Below the pieces are notes generated by a model, which worked only from the letters and a program-made list of their open reading frames with translations, did not search any database and was not told where the DNA came from. A stretch of DNA of 64,000 bases from Prado023 sp963736425 (GTDB lineage: Bacteria; Actinomycetota; Actinomycetes; S36-B12; CAIYMF01): positions 10,661-74,660 of the forward strand of contig CAVTOX010000027.1 of assembly GCA_963736425.1 (NCBI GenBank), in the 5' to 3' direction. The translations under genes were made by a program, and so were the position numbers. Of the stretch, positions 61,448 to 64,000 are shown piece by piece; within the stretch, counting starts at the first letter, position 1; every line of letters begins with the position of its first letter.

Positions 61448-62665
61448 TCAGATCGTGATGCCCTTGCCCACGGCGACGATGCCCGCCTCGGACACGGTGA
61501 ACCGCTCGCGGTCGGCGTCGAGGTGCACGCCCACCTGGGCCCCGTCGGGGACGACCACGTTCTTGTCCAGGATCGTGTTGCGCACGACTGCACCGCGCCC
61601 GATCCGCACACCGGGCATCAGGACCGCGCCCTCCACGTAGGCGCCCTGCAGGACGCGGACGTCCTGGGACAGCACCGACGAGCGGACATGCCCGCCGGCG
61701 ATGACCGAGCCGGCACCGATGATCGACTCGTGGGCGTTGCCACCCTCGACGAACTTCGCCGGCGGGGGCGACCCGAGCGACGACGTGATGATCGGCCATT
61801 CGCGGTTGTACAGGTTGAAGATCGGGTGGACGCTCACGAGGTCCATGTGCGCCTCGTGGTAGGCGTCGATCGAGCCCACGTCCTTCCAGTAGCCCCGATC
61901 CCGCTCGGTCTGCCCGGGGATCTCGTTGGTGCCGAAGTCGTAGACGTGCGCCAGTCCCTGCGCTGTCAGCGCCGGGATGATGTTGCCGCCCATGTCGTGG
62001 ACGGACGCATCGTCGGCGGCGTCGGCGCGCAGCGTGTCGACCAGCCAGTCGCGGGTGAAGATGTAGTTGCCCATCGAGATGAACGACTCGTCCGGCGAGC
62101 CGGGAACGGCCGGCGGGTCGGCGGGCTTCTCGTGGAACGCCGCGATCTTGGTCGAGTCCGCGGCCTGCTCGATGACGCCGAACTCCGAGGCCTCCGACCT
62201 GGGCTTGCGGATGCCGGCCACCGTCACGGCCGCCCCGGTGTCGATGTGCTGCTCGAGCATCTGGCGGGGGTCCATCCGGTAGATGTTGTCCGCGCCGAAG
62301 ACCAGCAGGTAGTCCGGGTCCTCGTCCTCGATGAGGTTCATGCTCTGGTAGATGGCGTCAGCCGAGCCCGTGTACCAGCGCGGGCCGAGCCGCTGCTGCG
62401 CCGGGACCGCCGTGACGTAGTCGCCGAGGATCGCGGGCATGGCCCAGGTCTGGGTGACGTGCCGGTCCAGGGAGTGCGACTTGTACTGGGTGAGCACGGC
62501 GATGCGCGCGAACCCGGCGTTGACCAGGTTGCTCAGGACGAAGTCGATGAGCCGGTAGGAGCCGCCGAACGGGACTGCCGGCTTGGCGCGGTCGGCGGTC
62601 AGGGGCATCAGCCGCTTGCCCTCTCCGCCGGCGAGGACGATTCCGAGTACGCGAGGGTTTGGCAT
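61448..62665 (-). CDS. glgC: Glucose-1-phosphate adenylyltransferase
   Basis: The 405-residue enzyme makes ADP-glucose for glycogen and maltose-1-phosphate synthesis. The N-terminal LAGGEGKRLMPLTADRAKPA is the nucleotide site; GTADAIYQ-type GSADAIYQSMNLIEDEDPDY, SMGNYIFTRDWLVDTLRADA and a left-handed helix C-terminal domain (VLMPGVRIGRGAVVRNTILD) follow. The ATG at 62665 is chosen because TACCGT lies seven bases before it; the longer start at 62683 would lie before that -10 box. It is divergent from glgM. Confidence 0.95.
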   Translation of the reverse strand: MPNPRVLGIVLAGGEGKRLMPLTADRAKPAVPFGGSYRLIDFVLSNLVNAGFARIAVLTQYKSHSLDRHVTQTWAMPAILGDYVTAVPAQQRLGPRWYTGSADAIYQSMNLIEDEDPDYLLVFGADNIYRMDPRQMLEQHIDTGAAVTVAGIRKPRSEASEFGVIEQAADSTKIAAFHEKPADPPAVPGSPDESFISMGNYIFTRDWLVDTLRADAADDASVHDMGGNIIPALTAQGLAHVYDFGTNEIPGQTERDRGYWKDVGSIDAYHEAHMDLVSVHPIFNLYNREWPIITSSLGSPPPAKFVEGGNAHESIIGAGSVIAGGHVRSSVLSQDVRVLQGAYVEGAVLMPGVRIGRGAVVRNTILDKNVVVPDGAQVGVHLDADRERFTVSEAGIVAVGKGITI

Positions 62666-62672
62666 GGCAGCC

Positions 62673-62756
62673 ACGGTAGTCACCGGACCGCCCGCAAGGC
62701 GCGGCGGGCGGGGGCGTCCGGGCAGCGCGCATCCTGCCCGCGCCCGGTCCTAGGCT
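62673..62756. promoter_or_regulatory. Back-to-back leaderless promoters of glgC and glgM
   Basis: TACCGT on the minus strand (62678-62673) and TAGGCT on the plus strand (62751-62756) each lie exactly seven bases before their start codons. The two -10 boxes are about 72 bases apart, so the -35 regions share the space between and common control is likely. No clear palindrome was seen. Confidence 0.6.
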
Positions 62757-62763
62757 GCCGGGC

Positions 62764-63933
62764 ATGAGAATCGGATTGCTGACAAGGGAATGGCCCCCGG
62801 AGGCCTACGGCGGTGCCGGCGTTCACGTCGAGTACCTCGCGCGCGAGCTGCGCAAGCTCATCGACGTCGACGTGCAGTGCTGGGGGGCGCCGCGCACCGA
62901 CGCCAACGCCCATCAGGTGCCCGAGACCCTGGCCGGGGCCAACGCCTCACTGCAGACCATGGGGGTCTCCCTGGCGATGGTGGCCGCCAGCGAGGGGGTG
63001 GACCTGCTGCACTCGCACACCTGGTACGCCAACTTCGCCGGGCATGCCGGCGGCATCTTCCTCGACGTGCCCCACGTCATCTCGGCGCACTCCCTGGAGC
63101 CCAAGCGGCCGTGGAAGGCCGAGCAGCTCGGCGGCGGCTATCGCCTGTCGTCGTGGGTGGAGAAGACGGCCTACGAGGGCGCGGACCGGATCATCGCCGT
63201 CAGCCACGGGATGCGCGGCGACGTGCTGGAGTCCTACCCGAACGTGGACCCGGCGAAGGTCGACGTGGTCCACAACGGGATCGACACCGAGCTCTACCAG
63301 CCCGACCGGAACACCGACCTGATCGAGTCGGTCGGGATCGACCCGAGCCGCCCGTACGTGCTGTTCGTGGGCCGGATCACCCGCCAGAAGGGCATCGCGC
63401 ACCTGCTCAAGGCCGCCGCCCAGATGGACCCGGACATCCCCCTGGTGCTGATTGCCTCCTCCCCGGACACCCCCGAGCTCGGGGCCGAGGTGGAGGCCGG
63501 CGTGGCCGCGCTGCGGGCCAGCAAGGGCGAGGCCAACATGATCTGGGTCAACGAGCACCTGAGCCGGGCGCACCTGGTCCAGGCCCTGACCCACGCGGGC
63601 GCGTTCGCCTGCCCATCGGTGTACGAGCCGCTGGGCATCGTGAACCTCGAGGCCATGGCGTGCGAGACGGCCGTCGTGGCCAGCGACGTCGGAGGCATCC
63701 CGGAGGTCGTCGTCGAGGGCGAGACCGGTCACCTCGTGCACTACGACGAGTCCGACCCGGTCGGCTTCGAGACGTCCGTGGCCGACGCGCTCACCAAGGT
63801 CATGTCCGACCCGGCCAAGGCCGCGGCCATGGGCGTGGCCGGACGCCAGCGCGCCGTGGACGAGTTCGGCTGGGACAAGATCGCGCGGATCACGGTCGAC
63901 GTCTACCAGAAGGCGATCGACGGACGAGGATGA
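62764..63933 (+). CDS. glgM: Alpha-maltose-1-phosphate synthase GlgM (GlgA-like GT4)
   Basis: The 389-residue GT-B enzyme resembles the actinomycete GlgA/GlgM that joins ADP-glucose to glucose-1-phosphate. It has LLTREWPPEAYGGAGVHVEY with the donor/acceptor Gly loop, HSHTWYANFAGHAGGIF, VHNGIDTELYQPDRN, VLFVGRITRQKGIAHLLKAA and the EX7E region PSVYEPLGIVNLEAMACETA. The ATG at 62764 lies seven bases after TAGGCT. The divergent pairing with glgC is that of Rv1212c/Rv1213 in Mycobacterium. It supplies building blocks for glycogen or capsular glucan. Confidence 0.92.
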   Translation: MRIGLLTREWPPEAYGGAGVHVEYLARELRKLIDVDVQCWGAPRTDANAHQVPETLAGANASLQTMGVSLAMVAASEGVDLLHSHTWYANFAGHAGGIFLDVPHVISAHSLEPKRPWKAEQLGGGYRLSSWVEKTAYEGADRIIAVSHGMRGDVLESYPNVDPAKVDVVHNGIDTELYQPDRNTDLIESVGIDPSRPYVLFVGRITRQKGIAHLLKAAAQMDPDIPLVLIASSPDTPELGAEVEAGVAALRASKGEANMIWVNEHLSRAHLVQALTHAGAFACPSVYEPLGIVNLEAMACETAVVASDVGGIPEVVVEGETGHLVHYDESDPVGFETSVADALTKVMSDPAKAAAMGVAGRQRAVDEFGWDKIARITVDVYQKAIDGRG

Positions 63934-63951
63934 CCCAACCCGGAGGACCGC

Positions 63952-64000
63952 ATGCCTGAGTTCGACCCCCAGCGCGGGATCGACTTCCCGATCACCAGGG
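63952..64000 (+). CDS. Start of an unidentified gene, cut by the window edge
   Basis: The ATG at 63952 has CGGAGGA six bases before it and lies 18 bases after glgM. Sixteen codons are visible (MPEFDPQRGIDFPITR). This is too little to name the product; the tight spacing suggests it is co-transcribed with glgM. Confidence 0.5.
   Translation, partial: MPEFDPQRGIDFPITR

Overview
The window is GC-rich DNA (about 70% by eye) from an actinomycete. Gene content points there directly: mycothiol genes (mshA, mshD), CarD, a RegX3/SenX3-type phosphate system, GlnR, the divergent glgC/glgM pair and an HbhA-like protein. From memory, several blocks keep the Mycobacterium order: rlmB-cysS-ispF-ispD-carD-lpqE; regX3-senX3 with mshA-ybjN-gpmA; XRE-hbhA-DUF2516; thioredoxin-glnR-mshD; ppk-mutT1. 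No phage, plasmid, complete transposon or CRISPR array was seen. The genus cannot be fixed from this sequence.

Layout. 1-8.2 kb: a broken histidine kinase end, a DUF2202 protein, a hydrolase, a GNAT-AAA+ fusion, a rhomboid-like membrane protein, a Rieske protein, a DCC thiol protein under a CsoR-like palindrome, trmO and tRNA-Thr. 8.2-19.7 kb: an alpha-glucan/maltose import and breakdown cluster with two MalE-like lipoproteins, MalF, MalG, a GH13 enzyme and two MsiK/MalK-like ATPases. 19.7-26.8 kb: DUF4032, a GNAT protein, then rlmB, cysS, ispF, ispD and carD on the minus strand, with an LpqE-like lipoprotein divergent from carD. 26.8-33.4 kb: regX3-senX3, phoU behind a PHO box, mshA, ybjN, gpmA and an MDR oxidoreductase. 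33.4-43 kb: an XRE regulator with an HbhA-like protein, asparaginase, a BKACE enzyme, a DUF4388-like protein, a leftward series (small membrane protein, nitrobindin, Fur, YgfZ, Dtd), a DsrE-like protein, a DUF4395 gene behind a cysteine-rich leader peptide, and a NYN protein. 43-50.9 kb: hutHUIG, a thioredoxin, glnR and mshD. 50.9-59.8 kb: ppk, a CYTH-CHAD protein and mutT1, facing pstSCAB. 59.8-64 kb: HMG-CoA lyase-like, copZ-like, a small basic protein, and divergent glgC and glgM.

Two themes cut across the window. First, many start codons lie 6-7 bases after a TANNNT-like -10 box, the arrangement of leaderless transcripts; this fixes several starts and exposes a cysteine-rich upstream ORF. 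Second, at least eight otherwise intact conserved genes carry single-base frameshifts. That pattern is more likely indel error in the assembly than gene decay, so their products should be read as the joined frames given here.

Phosphate handling links the regions. RegX3/SenX3 probably act on 11-base direct repeats before phoU and before pstS, and polyphosphate kinase with a polyphosphate-binding CHAD protein sits beside the pst genes. Carbon flow is covered by glucan import and cleavage, gpmA, and glycogen/maltose-1-phosphate synthesis. Nitrogen is covered by histidine utilisation, asparaginase and GlnR.
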